Shown here in pieces: positions 23,854 to 36,400 of a stretch of 64,000 nt of DNA. Position numbers and translations under genes: made by a program. The stretch is from Diadema setosum (taxonomy: Eukaryota; Echinodermata; Echinoidea; Diadematoida; Diadematidae). The notes under the pieces are model-generated. The model did not search any database and was not told where the DNA came from. It saw nothing but the letters and a program-made list of their open reading frames with translations. How positions within the stretch are numbered: position 1 is the first letter of the stretch; the number at the start of each line of letters is the position of its first letter. Location of the stretch: NCBI RefSeq assembly GCF_964275005.1, contig NC_092692.1, forward strand, positions 11,952,764-12,016,763, read 5' to 3'.

Positions 23854-24735
23854 ATCATAGTCCTTCGCAGTGATTTCTTTTACTATGTTTAATTCCTCAG
23901 AAATTTAATTTAAAATGCTCTATAAAAGCGACTTTTAAACTCGGTTTTTACAAAAAGTCCCTACCGTGGGAGGGGGTATCCTCCTCCCACACCCTCCCCC
24001 GCTCGGTCGCTTCGCTCATTCGACGAGGATCTCACACCATCACATAATATACCCCCGTATGTTAAGATCATAGTCCTTCCAACTGATTTTTTTTTCAATA
24101 TGTTAATTCCCTAGAAATTTGCTTTTAATTGTTCTATAAACGCGACTTTTATACTCTGTTTTCACAAAAAGTACCTACCGTGGGAGGGGGTATCCTCCTC
24201 CCACACCCTCCCCCGCTCGGTCGCTTCGCTCCCTCGCCGAGGATCTCGCACCATCACATTATTAATGTACTCCCGTATGTTATGATCATAGTCCTTCCAA
24301 CTGATTTTTCAATATGTTAATTCCTAGAAATTTACTTTAAATTCTCTATAAACGCGACTTTTATACTCTGTTTTTACAAAAAGTCCCTACCGTGGGAGGG
24401 GGTATCCCCCCTCCCACACCCTCCCCCGCTCGGTCGCTTCGCTCCCTCGCCGAGGATCTCACACCATCACATTATTATGTACCTCCCGTATGTAATAATC
24501 ATAGTCCTTCGCACTGATTATTTTTCACTATGTTAATTCCTTAGAAATGTGCTTTTGAATGGTCTATAAACGCGACTTTTGTACCCTGTTTTACAAAAGC
24601 TCCCTACAGTGGGGGGGGGGGGGGGGGAGATCCCCTTTCCACACCCCCTCCCCACCCCCCCCCCCCCGCTCGCTCGTTCCGCTCCCGCGCCGAGGATCTC
24701 ACATCGCACATAAATGTGCCCCCGTTGACATTTTG
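23854..24735. repeat. tandem array, four units of about 215 bp
   Basis: Units start with ATCATAGTCCTTC at 23854, 24067, 24285 and 24498. Each holds an AT-rich part with CTATAAACGCGACTTTTA, then CTACCGTGGGAGGGGGTATC, CTCCCACACCCTCCCCCGCT and CGGTCGCTTCGCTCnCTCG. The units are clearly similar but not identical; the last is most diverged and C-rich. Confidence 0.85.
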
Positions 24736-25009
24736 CCCCCCCCCCCCCCCAAAACCAGAAGTGTTCCGGCGCGGTTGCTTGTTACACTCTGTTGCTTTCC
24801 TTCACATTCGTTCCTCTTACGTTTGTATGTGTGTGCATGCACTTGATATTATTCTTGTGCAAAGCATTATACATATTAACGTTATTTGTGTAGCTCAATG
24901 CATGGTTCCGATAAAGTCTTGAGTTAATATATAGGAGAGTTGAGCTTTCCCGACTGTTGCGTGAAATCAGTAATACCTTATAAAAGGGAATTAAAACTAA
25001 AAAAAAACA

Positions 25010-25012
<3 letters not shown>

Positions 25013-25068
<56 letters not shown>

Positions 25069-25074
25069 TATATA
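25013..25074. repeat. (TA)n microsatellite
   Basis: About 60 bp TA. Confidence 0.97.
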
Positions 25075-25078
25075 GCAA

Positions 25079-25345
25079 CAAAGATGCCATAATGGTGACA
25101 AACTTTTCTAACGGGCACTCGAGTCCCTCATTAGTTTAAATGATAATAAAAAAGCTTCTTATCCTAACCTTACACCGTCCCGACGCACCGTTATCATATT
25201 AATAGCATATACAAAGTGAATTAGCAGTAGCAACAACAACAAAACAAGTATGCAATCAACAATAATGACAGCAATGGTGATAAAACCTTTCTTTTCTAAC
25301 AGGCGCTCGAGTCCCTCATTCGTCAAAAACAAAAACAAAAACGAA
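25079..25345. repeat. two direct copies of a GCACTCGAGTCCCTCATT block
   Basis: Near 25087-25135 and 25272-25325: AATGGTGA, then TTTTCTAACgGGC and CTCGAGTCCCTCATT, each followed by an A-rich stretch. About 185 bp apart, partly diverged. Confidence 0.55.
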
Positions 25346-25949
25346 AAAATCTCCTAATGATATTCAGAACGTCGTCGTCGACCTAAAAATTGCTTGAAGT
25401 TTAGCCACGTGACAACTGCGATAGAGAACATTCGATCAAGACAGTAGGCAGTCAAAGTTTGATAAACTTATCAACAGCTTCTTATCATTCAAGAGCCTTC
25501 ATGAGACTTGTGAAAGGGGGATGGTCTGTACTGTTCTCTTGTGTTCTCTTTTCCCCCTTTATGTGCGCGAAGTCTGCTGCTACAAAGGTTGAAGTGCATA
25601 CCTTTTAACTGGACAACTTTGCTCGTGCCCTCTGAACCAATTGATAATCATTTCATAGTGTTCTTATCCTGTGGTCATACATCTGCATGATGCCTCAAAT
25701 ATAATATCTCAAAGTAGGAACGTCAAAACCTTTGTCAGAATATTTGTATCTCATTTATATGTATTTATATACATGATATAGCATATGCTACAGCACTGGA
25801 GATAATGATTATACTGAACCAAGTTGTTGTCAACCAGCACATCAGTAGCACAGTTCAACTAGACGAGTTGAGCTGTTGAGCGCACAGTTATTGAAATACT
25901 ATCAAGACATCACTTTCTGCAGAATAGAAAGGGCAGTAAAACTTCACTA

Positions 25950-26215
25950 TACTATTACTATTTCCACACTACAATTTCTACTACAAACTATAATTCCAAC
26001 AGCTATACGGCAACTACTTCTTCTACCACTATTTCTACTACTACTACCTTTACTACCGCTACTATTATACTGCTGCTGCTACTACTACTACTACTACCAC
26101 CATTACTACTATACTACCCTTACCATACTACTACTACTTTACTACTACTACCACTACTACTACTGCTACTACTTCTACTACTACTATACCATTACTACAA
26201 ACTACTTATACAACA
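25950..26215. repeat. (CTA)n microsatellite
   Basis: Imperfect CTACTACTAC; the 166-codon open frame across it is repeat-coded (Leu, then Tyr). Confidence 0.93.
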
Positions 26216-26257
26216 ATCACAACCTCTCTACGCTGCAACACTGCTACTGCCAGTTCT

Positions 26258-27097
26258 TTAACCCTATAAAAGCCCAAGGGTTGGGGGGGGGGGCACATTG
26301 TGCTCCCTACCATATTTTCATTTGCCACTCCTACACCCTTTACCCGATTTCAAGCAAATTTGGTGTCATTTCCTGAAATCTTATTCCAAACATTTTGATA
26401 TATAATTTAGCCATGCCCGATATTGTTGGTTGCCATGGCTACCATAAACTGACAACCATGTTCGTCAGATTTTGCATGATTTTCTGTTCCAATTTTAGTT
26501 AACAATATAAAAATTGATGAAATGAGGGTTTTCTTGGCTGTAATTTTCTGAAGGACCTAAATGTGAAGTAATGATTGTGAGTTGTAATGTCACTTGTTTA
26601 TCACATTATCAATCTGAAAACTTAAAATTTCAATATTTTTGAAATATGAAACGTGATACAAAGATATGTACCCATTCCAAGCAATACATCATAGGTTTCA
26701 TATATTTCTTTATATTGTAATGAATAGCGCCCCCATATGTTGACCTTGGGAAATTTCAACCGTAACAAACAGTGAAGGTTGACTTACTTTTTCTTTGTGG
26801 TAAATATGAAAATGACTGATATGAAATAAAAACATATATACTGGGATAAAGAAATATAAAGAAAAAATATGATTTTAGCGTATTTCCTATGTATTTCTTT
26901 ATATTTTGGTAAATAGCGCCCTCAGTGGATGACCTTGAGAAATTTCAAATGTTGGGTCATGTAGAGTATGAGTTGCTCTACTCATCATGTGCCAAAATGA
27001 CGGTCATACATCATATGATAAATAAGCTATATGGGGGGGGGGGGGGCACAATGTGCCCCCTTGGTCCTGGAAGGGGTCAAAATAGCTTGGGCTTTAA
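26258..27097. mobile_element. TTAA-flanked element with AAGCCCAAG ends
   Basis: TTAA then CCCTATAAAAGCCCAAGGG at the left and TTGGGCT then TTAA at the right, with G-runs and GCACATTGTG / CACAATGTGC just inside each end. It contains a direct duplication (AATAGCGCCCnCA...TGACCTTGnGAAATTTCAA at 26722 and 26912). No transposase frame. Confidence 0.6.
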
Positions 27098-27631
27098 CCG
27101 AACCGTGTCTGCCGTATTGACACTGCTAACAAAGCGGGCTGCTGAACGCGAATGGTTTCTACGGTATCTTGTGTCTTAGAAACGAGCAACTCGAAAAGGC
27201 CCTTGGGAACACGAACCCGCTTCGGTTCTCTAATCTCACTTAGTCATTTAGCAGTCCTATTGCTTTTTATGCTCAGTTATGGAAGAAATGTTATGTGTCA
27301 GTTATACCACAAGCCAAATTAAGACGCTAAATCTATAGGGCTTATAGACTTCGGACATGCGACAATATTATCATACGGCCCTTTGATTTGGTTTATCATG
27401 TGATCACGTTACTTAATCAAGGTGACAAAGTAAAGACAGAAGTTTTAGGGGGAGGATGAACAATAAGATAAGGAGAAAAAAAATACGAAGATATTGCCAA
27501 TCAACAGCGTATGCTCAAATATTTACTTTGGTGGCGTAATGACATCCCAAACATCGCGTACATACTGCGTTGTAAATTTATACTTCCTCCCTATTATAGT
27601 TCCACATCAGATGCCATTGATTTGTATATGT

Positions 27632-27694
27632 TTTGTGTGTATGTGTATGTGTGTGTGTGTGTGAGTGTGTGTGTGTGTGTGCGTGTGTGTGTGT
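27632..27694. repeat. (GT)n microsatellite
   Basis: GT repeat with A and C interruptions. Confidence 0.95.
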
Positions 27695-27774
27695 CATGTC
27701 GAAGACTGAAAATGAAAGGACATTTCTTTTGTAGATAATAATTGGGTCACTGTGTCTGTTTTGTAGGTTGGTGT

Positions 27775-27995
27775 ACAAGTCGTTTATTCCGAAGGTTCGT
27801 TAAGCCGAAAACGAATTAAGGTTCGTAATTCCGAAGGTCCTGGTAAGAACTTTTTTTTTTTTTAACGAATCCTAGGCCTATTTAATTTTCGGATTAACGT
27901 CAGCTATTGTGATTTCGAAAGAACGAATCTTCGAAATAACGACCCTCATTTCATTTTCGGATTAACGAACTTGCGGAATAACGAACATTGCTCGG
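27775..27995. repeat. CCGAAGGTTCGTTAAnCCGAAAACG repeat
   Basis: Alternating TTCCGAAGGTTCGT, AGCCGAAAACGAATTAAGG, TTTTCGGATTAACG and GAATAACGAAC words on both strands. Related fragment at 1315. Class not assigned. Confidence 0.6.
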
Positions 27996-28399
27996 TATAA
28001 TAAAACGAAGCGGACAGAGGGATGTTCATTTGTTCGTGTTTGTTTGTGTGTGGTGTGGATGTTCCATAGGGTAGGCCTCTATGTAATTTCTTCATCGTCA
28101 TTGTATAAATTTTGTCGCAGGCTCCATGTAAAGTCTTCAGTGTTCGGCGCAGCAATCTCTTGCCAACATCTTGATCATCCCACCCCCCCCCTTCAAAATC
28201 AGAACAAATCACACACACACACACACACACAAACAAACAAACAAACAACAACAATCGAACAATCTTTTCATCACGGCTTTCTAGGCTGTTTGTGAATTTG
28301 ACGGACTTGTGGGCATTCTAGAGACATAATGGGAAGGATTTTGATTTCATATATCCTCTTCCTGTTGTTGAGTAAATCGCTGCCTAGACATGAACAGTA

Positions 28400-28710
28400 A
28401 GTTCTGTCTCCCCTGAGCAACCCGCTCCCCCTTCAATACAATGTAGTACCAGTAAACGGGCGCGCGTCTCTGACCGCATGTTTGCAGACTGCGCTGCAGA
28501 AGCTTTCGGTATCGCAGTTTCTTTCAACGCCACGGTGCGTTCGTCAGGAACCACTTCAATTAGCTTTCCCACACAACTCTTGTCAAACATTGTCAGAACC
28601 GGACCACTTGTTGAGAGAACTAACGCACTAGCTTACACACGGACGGATAAGGTTCCATATACTGCTTTGGACCAACCACACTGGAGTACGAACACAGGAC
28701 AGCAAGGAAA
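28400..28710 (+). promoter_or_regulatory. possible CpG-rich promoter / non-coding first exon of the CARD gene
   Basis: A GC- and CpG-rich island (for example aaacgggcgcgcgtctctga near 28455) stands out from AT-rich surroundings. It ends in aaggaaa followed by GTAAGTTGCG, a strong 5' splice site at 28711. The first coding exon 4.5 kb downstream has an acceptor 11 bp before its ATG, so a leader exon must exist somewhere upstream. Linking the two is inference. The stretch is also open in one frame (78 codons from 28478), but I recognise no product. Confidence 0.3.
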
Positions 28711-28966
28711 GTAAGTTGCGCCGATATTACCCCGGTGCCGTGGGTATCTATAATGTTACACGGGTAGTCACGTTATCACTTTTTGTGTGACGAATACTTT
28801 TCAAGCGCACCAAGCAGATCGAATAATAGCATATCATATCAATAAAGATAGTGCGATGGTACCATTTTTGTACCACTACACTAGGCCTAACAAAGTTTTT
28901 GATGTTATGACCTGTCACTAGGGCACTATGCTGCGACTTTTTCGACAACAAGAGCTATGTGATTAC

Positions 28967-29008
<42 letters not shown>
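28967..29008. repeat. (GATA)n microsatellite
   Basis: About ten GATA units. Confidence 0.97.
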
Positions 29009-29379
29009 AGATAGGTAGATATGTATTATATCAAAACAATTTTTGCTATTACTCTTCATACTACTAGGCTCCTACTGTATTACTGATTCTGAGACAGCTC
29101 TCTCTTCTATGACTGATAGTGATACCCCCCCCCCCCCCCCCACTTTGTCATTTTCCTGACTCTGATACTGTTTAGGGCTTCTTTATATCTAATTGCATCT
29201 ATACAAGGTAATGACTATTGTCATTAAGAGAACTCAGTCACAATCTCATAAACGCAGCAAATTAATGATAGCAGAAGTATATCCCTCTCCACCTTCGCTT
29301 TCTCTGTACATATTGTTGTATGTATATATGTATAATATAGTATATGTATATATATCATATATAACTATCTTAAAGGGAG

Positions 29380-29600
29380 ATGAGAAGGAAAATCGAAACT
29401 TACTTTTTTGTTACTATGAAAAAAATGTGCATTGTTTTTTTTTTTTAATAATATCATTCGTGCGTATACTTTATATTATGTTCGACGAATTGTATTATCA
29501 GACGAATGAAAGTCAAATTGACAATTTGTGCCGCTTTGAATTATGTTTTCTTTACCCTCTCAGATGGAAATAAATAAACTACTGAATTGAATTGAATTGA
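29380..29600 (+). mobile_element. LINE-like 3' end with (GAATT)n tail
   Basis: Ends cagatggaaataaataaact then actgaattgaattgaattg. The final 40 codons before the tail are open (ending FLYPLRWK) but carry no readable RT motif. Confidence 0.5.
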
Positions 29601-30033
29601 AAACGAAACAAGCTGATTGGGAAGTGTGTAAAGTTTCTTGGAGGCAAGGCATCGATGGTCAATAAACATTCAATGAAACAATAATGAGACTAACGACAGT
29701 TTTCATTGTCATAAAGCCAATAAAGTCTTATCTCCCTTTCTTGATCTTATCTAGTCTTCTTAAATCTTGCCATCTTTTTTTTTTCAGTCACCAGAATATA
29801 AGGTATGCAATATGTTATTACTTATGTAGATCAGTAACGGAATATAAATTTGTGTATCAGCCTTATCCTCACTAAATAGGTGTCTTAATGCAGACTAACA
29901 GTTCGTATAGGAATTACGAAAAATTAATACACCACCCCCCCCCCCCAAAAAAAAAAAATGAACTATCATAATGAGTGACAATTAAACCATACCCAGATGA
30001 TCCTTCATTTCAAGAATTTAATTGATGTTGAAT

Positions 30034-30035
<2 letters not shown>

Positions 30036-30074
<39 letters not shown>
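30036..30074. repeat. poly-T run
   Basis: About 39 T; may be the complement of a retroelement poly-A tail. Confidence 0.95.
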
Positions 30075-30077
<3 letters not shown>

Positions 30078-30810
30078 GCATGCATGGTACGATAAACTCT
30101 CGACTGGAATGACTACATGATGATCTGCTGCCATGCATTTGTGACTCGTATTAAAACATTCGGCCCCACTGGAATAGAGCTTGTATACATTTGATATCCA
30201 TGCCGTATTGTCTGCGGAGTTCAAAGTCCAAAGTGGAAAGAAGCAATGTTTAAAAAAAAAATACATATCAAGCAATCCTCGCACTTAGCGATTAGGCCTG
30301 CTATCCACCAGTACATGTAAAGCACCCTTGCACCATGATTGTACGGCATAGACATACAAAAACATGGAATTGAGACTCGTGCCGCATTAAACCAAGGAGC
30401 TACTTTAGTAGCTCCTTGATTAAACTGATACCAATCGCAACAAAAGGCATGGAACAATAAGCAACATCATTATCTTTGCAACTTCAAGCACGATAAAGAT
30501 CACTCATGAGGGGAACTTCTGCGTTTTAATCTTTTTAGAAGAGAAAAAGGGGGAGGGGAAAAAACAGAGGCTCTAATGTGGAAAATTCCCTCTTACGTGC
30601 TGACAATGAATTTTACCACGGCGTGTGATGTCACAGCCATTCATCGCCAAGTAAACGTGTAAACAATCTTACCTGTCCTCGAGTATTACGTCAAATGCAC
30701 CCAACCCAAGCTACTGTATATAACAAAACACTGTAGTATCTATTTTATTCGTCTGCTTTGTTTTAACGCTTTTTTGGACAGAGTACGCTAGGCTTTGCTT
30801 TTTGACAGTA

Positions 30811-31950
30811 TTAAAGCAATGGTATAGTATTGGTTGAGCTGAGGATTCAACGTTGAGCTTTTTGTGAGACACTCAGAAACCGTTTTTATGAAATGTTAAA
30901 GAGCATACAATCTCTATGAGAGGAATTCAAAGTTTATTTGATGGAAATCGATTTTAAATTGGCTGAGATATCCAAAAACAAAGTTAGACAAAGCGATCCT
31001 AATTAAAGATGGCCCACCTTTTATTAGGATTGTTTTGTTTTGGATATCCCAGTCGTTTCAAAACCAATTTTCATCAAATAAACTTTGAATTCTTCTTAGA
31101 ATTATATACTCTGTCATATTTCATAAGGGGTTTGTCATTATTCAATGCAATTCAATTCAAAATGATTTTATTTCCTTATAAAATAATACAAAGTAATATA
31201 CATAACGCTTACATGAGTGATAATAAAAGGAACTTTGAACCACGTAAGTTTCAACAAAACATGAATACAGTTATTGTAATGATATCAACTCTGGTTTGGA
31301 TAAATAATCAAGTAAGCAATACAATCTTAATTTGTAACTCCACATGGAAAATAGGAATTCACACGAAAAGCATAGCTTATATAAAATTTGTGAATTACAC
31401 TAGAAGGTAAGGGCATCTCAAGATCCGTCAAGGACTCCATGTATAAAATTTTGATATCCTGATGTCAGGCGAAGTAATCAGAAAATAAAAAAGGACTATG
31501 ACAAGGACAAGAACAAAAGCAGGGACGGAACAGGCAGGAGTGAAACAAAACAAGACAGTGTCTACATTCAGTTATCTGGAAAGGTCATCAAGGCATGAAG
31601 AAGAGCAAATTTGGCTTAAAACACATACTCTCAAATAATAAAAAAAAATACTTCTCATTAATTTATATATTCATTCTATTAAAATAACAAAAAAAAACAT
31701 TTTTCATCTATTTGAATGTTTTCGTGAGGATGACAAAAAGATTTTTTTTTTCAGTTTTGATTTAAGGGAAGGAAAAGTCAGAGCATCTTTTAGAATATTA
31801 TCAAGGCTGTTCCAGAACCTCGGGCCAGTGAAAACGGGCGAGAATTTTACGTAGTAATGGTAAATGATATTCGCTGGAACGTCTATAAAAAAGTCATCAT
31901 AAAAAAGTTGGAAACGTGAATCACCATCTCAGCTGGAACCATCCCTTTAA
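30811..31950. mobile_element. TTAA-flanked element, interrupted by a LINE fragment
   Basis: TTAA at 30811 and 31947. Left body (gagcatacaatctctatgag, TTCAAAGTTTATTTGATGG, CCAATTTTCATCAAATAAAC) matches 36961-37250; right end (GGAAACGTGAATCACCATCT then CAGCTGGAACCATCCC) matches 38117-38156. The middle (about 31138-31870) is foreign. Confidence 0.7.
31138..31870 (-). mobile_element. LINE 3' end inserted in the TTAA element, with ORF2 C-terminus
   Basis: On the - strand, codons from 31859 down to 31705 read HYYVKFSPVFTGPRFWNSLD, NILKDALTFPSLKSKLKKKI and more, ending in TGA. The GPxxWNSLxxxLKxA...FKxKLK pattern is the usual C-terminal tail of L2/CR1-like reverse-transcriptase polyproteins. The 3' UTR follows, ending in a GAATTGAATT tail at 31142. 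Confidence 0.65.
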
Positions 31951-32399
31951 GGGTATTATAATTAGCGGATATCACGTACATGCGACTTAACAGTATCTCA
32001 AATGTGGATGTAAATATTATGTTTGTTTATCATTCTTGTCATATGTTATTCTTGGTAAAGATAATTTGTGACCAATGCATACACTTTCACATCATTAATT
32101 TCATTTCATTTACTTCATCTTCAACAAATATAATTATAACATTTGAATACACAAATGGTATAGAGACGACAATGCTGTACAAACATACAAACTGTTAACT
32201 GAGATGCAATCTTGTAAATTTTATGGAAAATACCGAAAGAAATTTGTTGGAAATGGAAGGAACTGCTAAAAAGCAGGGCTCATAATTTACAGTCCCCTCA
32301 TAGAAAATGTCTCATAAGTGAAAAAAAATGAGCAAAGAAAATGGGATTCCATCGGGAATCCCATATTCTTTGCTCAGTTTTTCACTGATGAATTGCATA

Positions 32400-33200
32400 T
32401 ACATTTCTGGTTAATTTTCCTTTGCGTTAAAAAGAATATCTCATTACAAAACTGACAAAAATAGGCAAATTGTCGGGAAAAAAAAATGAAAGAAGAAAGA
32501 CAGAAAAGAAGTACACACGTGCACAAGATACATAAACAAACACGAGACAGCCCTCTTGTTAAAAGAAAAAGAAAAAAAAAAAGACAGTAAGCGTGGAATG
32601 AATGACAGGAAAAGATTATAAAGTAGACAGGGAAAAGGGAGGAAAAAAGAGGAGATAATGGGTCAAAACAAGGGCATGTAAGGCACGACTTTGGATGTAC
32701 TGGGTCACCAAAACACAAGGAGGTATATTGAGAAGAGTTGTAGAAGACGATGAACGATTGTTATAAAAGGGGGATTTGAAATTAAGGCTTATAAAGGCAC
32801 AACTCATTCTGAAATGTAAATATGTCTGCTGAAAATGTCTTTCAAAGTTAAAGTATCAATACTAACAGTCCCTTTCATATTGCTATCAAGAGAATTCAAC
32901 AATTTCGGGCGAGAAAGAGAGAATACAAATTTGGCAAAAATAGTCCTGGTCAAAGGCGAGTGAAATTCATCAGATTGCCTGGTATGAATGTACGCCTTAT
33001 GAATGGACAGTTTCATTCTTGACGAACTTCGAAAAACAGGAGGTAGAAAATTGTTGCCTATAGTTTATATACATCAAACGTCGTAAATGCAAACCATGCA
33101 AATCATTTAATATGCACTTAAACATTAGTATGGCATCTCCATGATTCATTACAAATAAATTTACGACGAATAGCATTACATTAATTGTTGTCCCCATTCT
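32400..33200 (-). pseudogene. LINE reverse-transcriptase C-terminal remnant
   Basis: On the - strand, DAILMFKCILNDLHGLHLRR (about 33145-33080), then after a frameshift near 33055 NNFLPPVFRSSSRMKLSIHK, AYIHTRQSDEFHSPLTRTIF and AKFVFSLSRPKLLNSLDSNM, ending at 32807. FKxL-x-L, LPPxF, YxTRQ and RPKLxNSL are the conserved C-terminal words of L2/CR1-type LINE ORF2. The catalytic RT core is absent. The rest, down to about 32400, is probable 3' UTR. It ends about 50 bp from the acceptor of CARD coding exon 1. Confidence 0.65.
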
Positions 33201-33257
33201 GATTAAACAAAACAATTTGACGTCTTTATTTCTCGATCGCATACAGACACAAGGACT

Positions 33258-33423
33258 ATGGAGAATTGGCAGGACGCTCTGGAGGACTTTCGCGACGAGC
33301 TGACCAAGGTCCTGCGACCCGACCGATACTTCGACAAGCTCCGGGCCAACGGCATCCTGGACGAGAGAGACACGGAAGAAATCAGCAATGACGTCATCAA
33401 CCCGACGCGGGCGAAAAAAGCAG
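33258..33423 (+). CDS. coding exon 1, N-terminal half of the CARD
   Basis: Codes residues 1-55 and one base. The start ATG has A at -3 and G at +4. It lies 11 bp after a possible acceptor (gcatacag, ending 33246), so a 5'UTR exon upstream is likely. The donor is GTATAT at 33424. The helices read as [12 protein letters not shown] and [18 protein letters not shown], typical CARD helices 1-3. Confidence 0.85.
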
Positions 33424-36400
33424 GTATATATAATCATAATTATACACTGACGGATAGCGAACATTGTTTTGACGAAACTTCTTCACCATTCTGTTTGTTT
33501 GGTTTCGATATATACTTCCTAGCAGCGTGAAGTAGAAAATTGTAACTTCAGCTTGACGTTGAAATATAGACCGTTTACTTTTAGTTTCCTTAAAGGGAAA
33601 TTCCAGGGCAGTTGAAAATTAGTCTGTAAGAAGGAGTCAAATTTTCTAAGGGCAGCAAAGGACATTTGATCAAAATCGGATGAAAATGAGGAAGTTATGA
33701 CATTTTAAAGTTTTCAGGGAACAGTTCTTGAACAGTCAATATGAGTATGCAAATGGCGAAGTGATGATGTCATCCCTCACAACTAGCTATAGAGTTTGTA
33801 CATAAAATGTTGACATTTCCAGTTTTCATTCATTACGGATTTACGCCCAAGTCTCAAATCCTGATATATCTAACGTATCATTATATCATATGTTATGAAG
33901 CTATCAAACCACAAATAACATAATTGAATTTTCGTCATACATTTGTACATGTTCAATGGAAAACTGTGAGATGATGACATCATCAGCTCACTCATTTGAA
34001 TATTCATATCAAGAACTGTTCTGTAGAAATTAGCGAAACTTCACGATTTCATAAGTTCCCCATGTTTCCGAGTTTGATCATGTTTTCGCTGTTGTATACT
34101 CGAAAGATTTAACTCTTTCTTATCAGACTAACTTATAACTGGACTGGAATTTCTCTTTAAACATACCCCACCACCCCACCCCTCTCTCACTTCACACACG
34201 AGCACATACTCTTTTGACTTCGACTATACAAGTATAATCATTTCCGATTGTATTCCTCCACTGCCTATCTTGAGGTTTAAGGAATATTAATGTGTCGATC
34301 ACTTCCGCCTCGTCGCGACTGCATGTTAGCGGTGGCCATAATGCATAATTTTGGATTTTATCACTTGTCCCCCCCCCCCCCCACACCTACACTTTTTGCA
34401 GAAAATATAGGGTTTGACTTTTTTGTTGTTTATCTTTGCTAGTCAGCAGCCGATGTTGTTAGGGGAGTGGAATCAAAAACTGTGTAGCTTGACAGCCGAC
34501 TTCGGTAGGGAACCTGGAAATGGCATGCAAAATTTAATGTGAAGACCTTTTTTTTTTCTTTCTCTTTTTTTTTTTCGTTTATTAGGCGCTTAACCGGAAG
34601 TAGCACCAGAAAATATTCAAAGCCTTTTTTATTATTTTGATTGTCAGCCGATTTTGGGACACAATTAAATATCATCAAAATATCTCCCCTTCCATCCTCC
34701 AAATGATTCGACGCCAATGTTCCCACAAACTGGACACCCTCACTCTTAAGGACGTAATTTACCTTTTGCAGATGAAACAAAAACCTCGCATTAGTTCTTC
34801 AAAATAGTTCTAAAATGTGAATTAGGGCTAAAAACAGCCATTGTAGAAATGTGAATCAGTTTAATCATTGTTAAGTATTGTAAAATGTACAAAGTATGAA
34901 CAATAGTTATAATAAACTTGTTTGTAAAATAAACCGTCTTCAGTTATGGGTTATTGAGAAAAATTGTGATATCTCCTTATAATATGCTAGGCTTTATTGC
35001 GAAATTCTTGTATGGTAGGATGTTTTGTGATACAACTGACCTGCATATATGCATCAAATGTGATAACTTTAACATTCTTTAAATCACTGCTCCCAGTGGT
35101 AAACAATATCTTTTAAAAACGTAGCACCGGCCCTGCAATTCTTTCCGTAACTTTTCCTTGCAATTGGTGTGAAATGTGATTCCATTTGAACTTGCCCTTT
35201 TTCTCCGTGAGTGTTTGCATAGATATTTGTTTCCACATTTCATTTGTATATTTACCATTTTTTCTTTTATTAGTTTCTACGTGTTTCAAAGGCTGCATTT
35301 CATTCAGCGTCATTGCTGTATGCACAATGAATTAAGTAATGTGATGGTAAACTATAAAACCAGTGTTCTTTCTGTAATCGTCGTTTTCAAAGAGCCTCTC
35401 CAGACGAGACCGACAGATCATTATGACTTATTCTGATGGCGGGAGTCATATGATTTCATTTTTGAAATAACCACGAAATACCGCAATTGTAAATGTGGGT
35501 TTTCAATTAACTTTTGTGATGAAATATAAATGACGGCGCAGATCATTGTTCAAAATCTCTTTATGTGTTTGTATTTTCGAAGTGTGCGACTTGATACACA
35601 AAAATGTCAAACAGTCTTTTTAAAAAGCGTAAGGAATAATCAAATACACGCAATAGTAATAGCACAATTTGACGTTTGGCATTGTGTTTATTGTTGCACC
35701 ACTTTCATCCATTGATAGATAATTTTCGGGTTGTTTGAGTCTGAGTAAATATTTTTATGCAAAGATTGTGCTTGATGGAAGGAAAATGGCAATGTATCGA
35801 TGGGATGCACTAACTCATAAAAACAATTAGAAGTCGTGGTATTCTGAGTTGTGCTATGGTGAAAACTTTCTTTACAGAGTTTAATCGAAAGCTGTAAATC
35901 ATTCATTGACACTCTCAAAACCTGCATCTTGTAATTATGTTTCACAACTGTGAGGCTGTGAAGTTTATCTGTAGTTGAATAATTGAAATCTGACGGCGCT
36001 ACTTATTGGCAAAAAAAAAATATATAAATGATAATGACAAGTTGGATGATGATGATATTGATCATGATGATGATGATAATGATGATAATAATAATTACAA
36101 TAATAACGATAATGATAATTGAAATGAAATATCCCTTTCAAGCCAGTCAAACGTGGCAAAAGTGACTGAGTACGAACGCATTTTTTATATTTTTGAGTGA
36201 AAATGAAGATGCCAGAATTCAGTTAAAGGAAATTGAGAAGGATAGAAAAGGTACCTCGAGTGGAAATGCATGGGAGTGACAAGTAAAAAACAAACAAACA
36301 AACAAACAAAGAAAACAGAAAATGATGTGGGCAGGTTTTCAGTTTATGATTCCAAAAGGAAGTACAGGTTATTTGCTATTCCGGGGAAAATCTGGGACCT

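Noticed and set aside
28967..29008. CRISPR-like direct repeats
   Set aside because: It is a (GATA)n microsatellite with no spacers. The 215-bp array at 23854 also lacks spacer structure, and the genome is eukaryotic.
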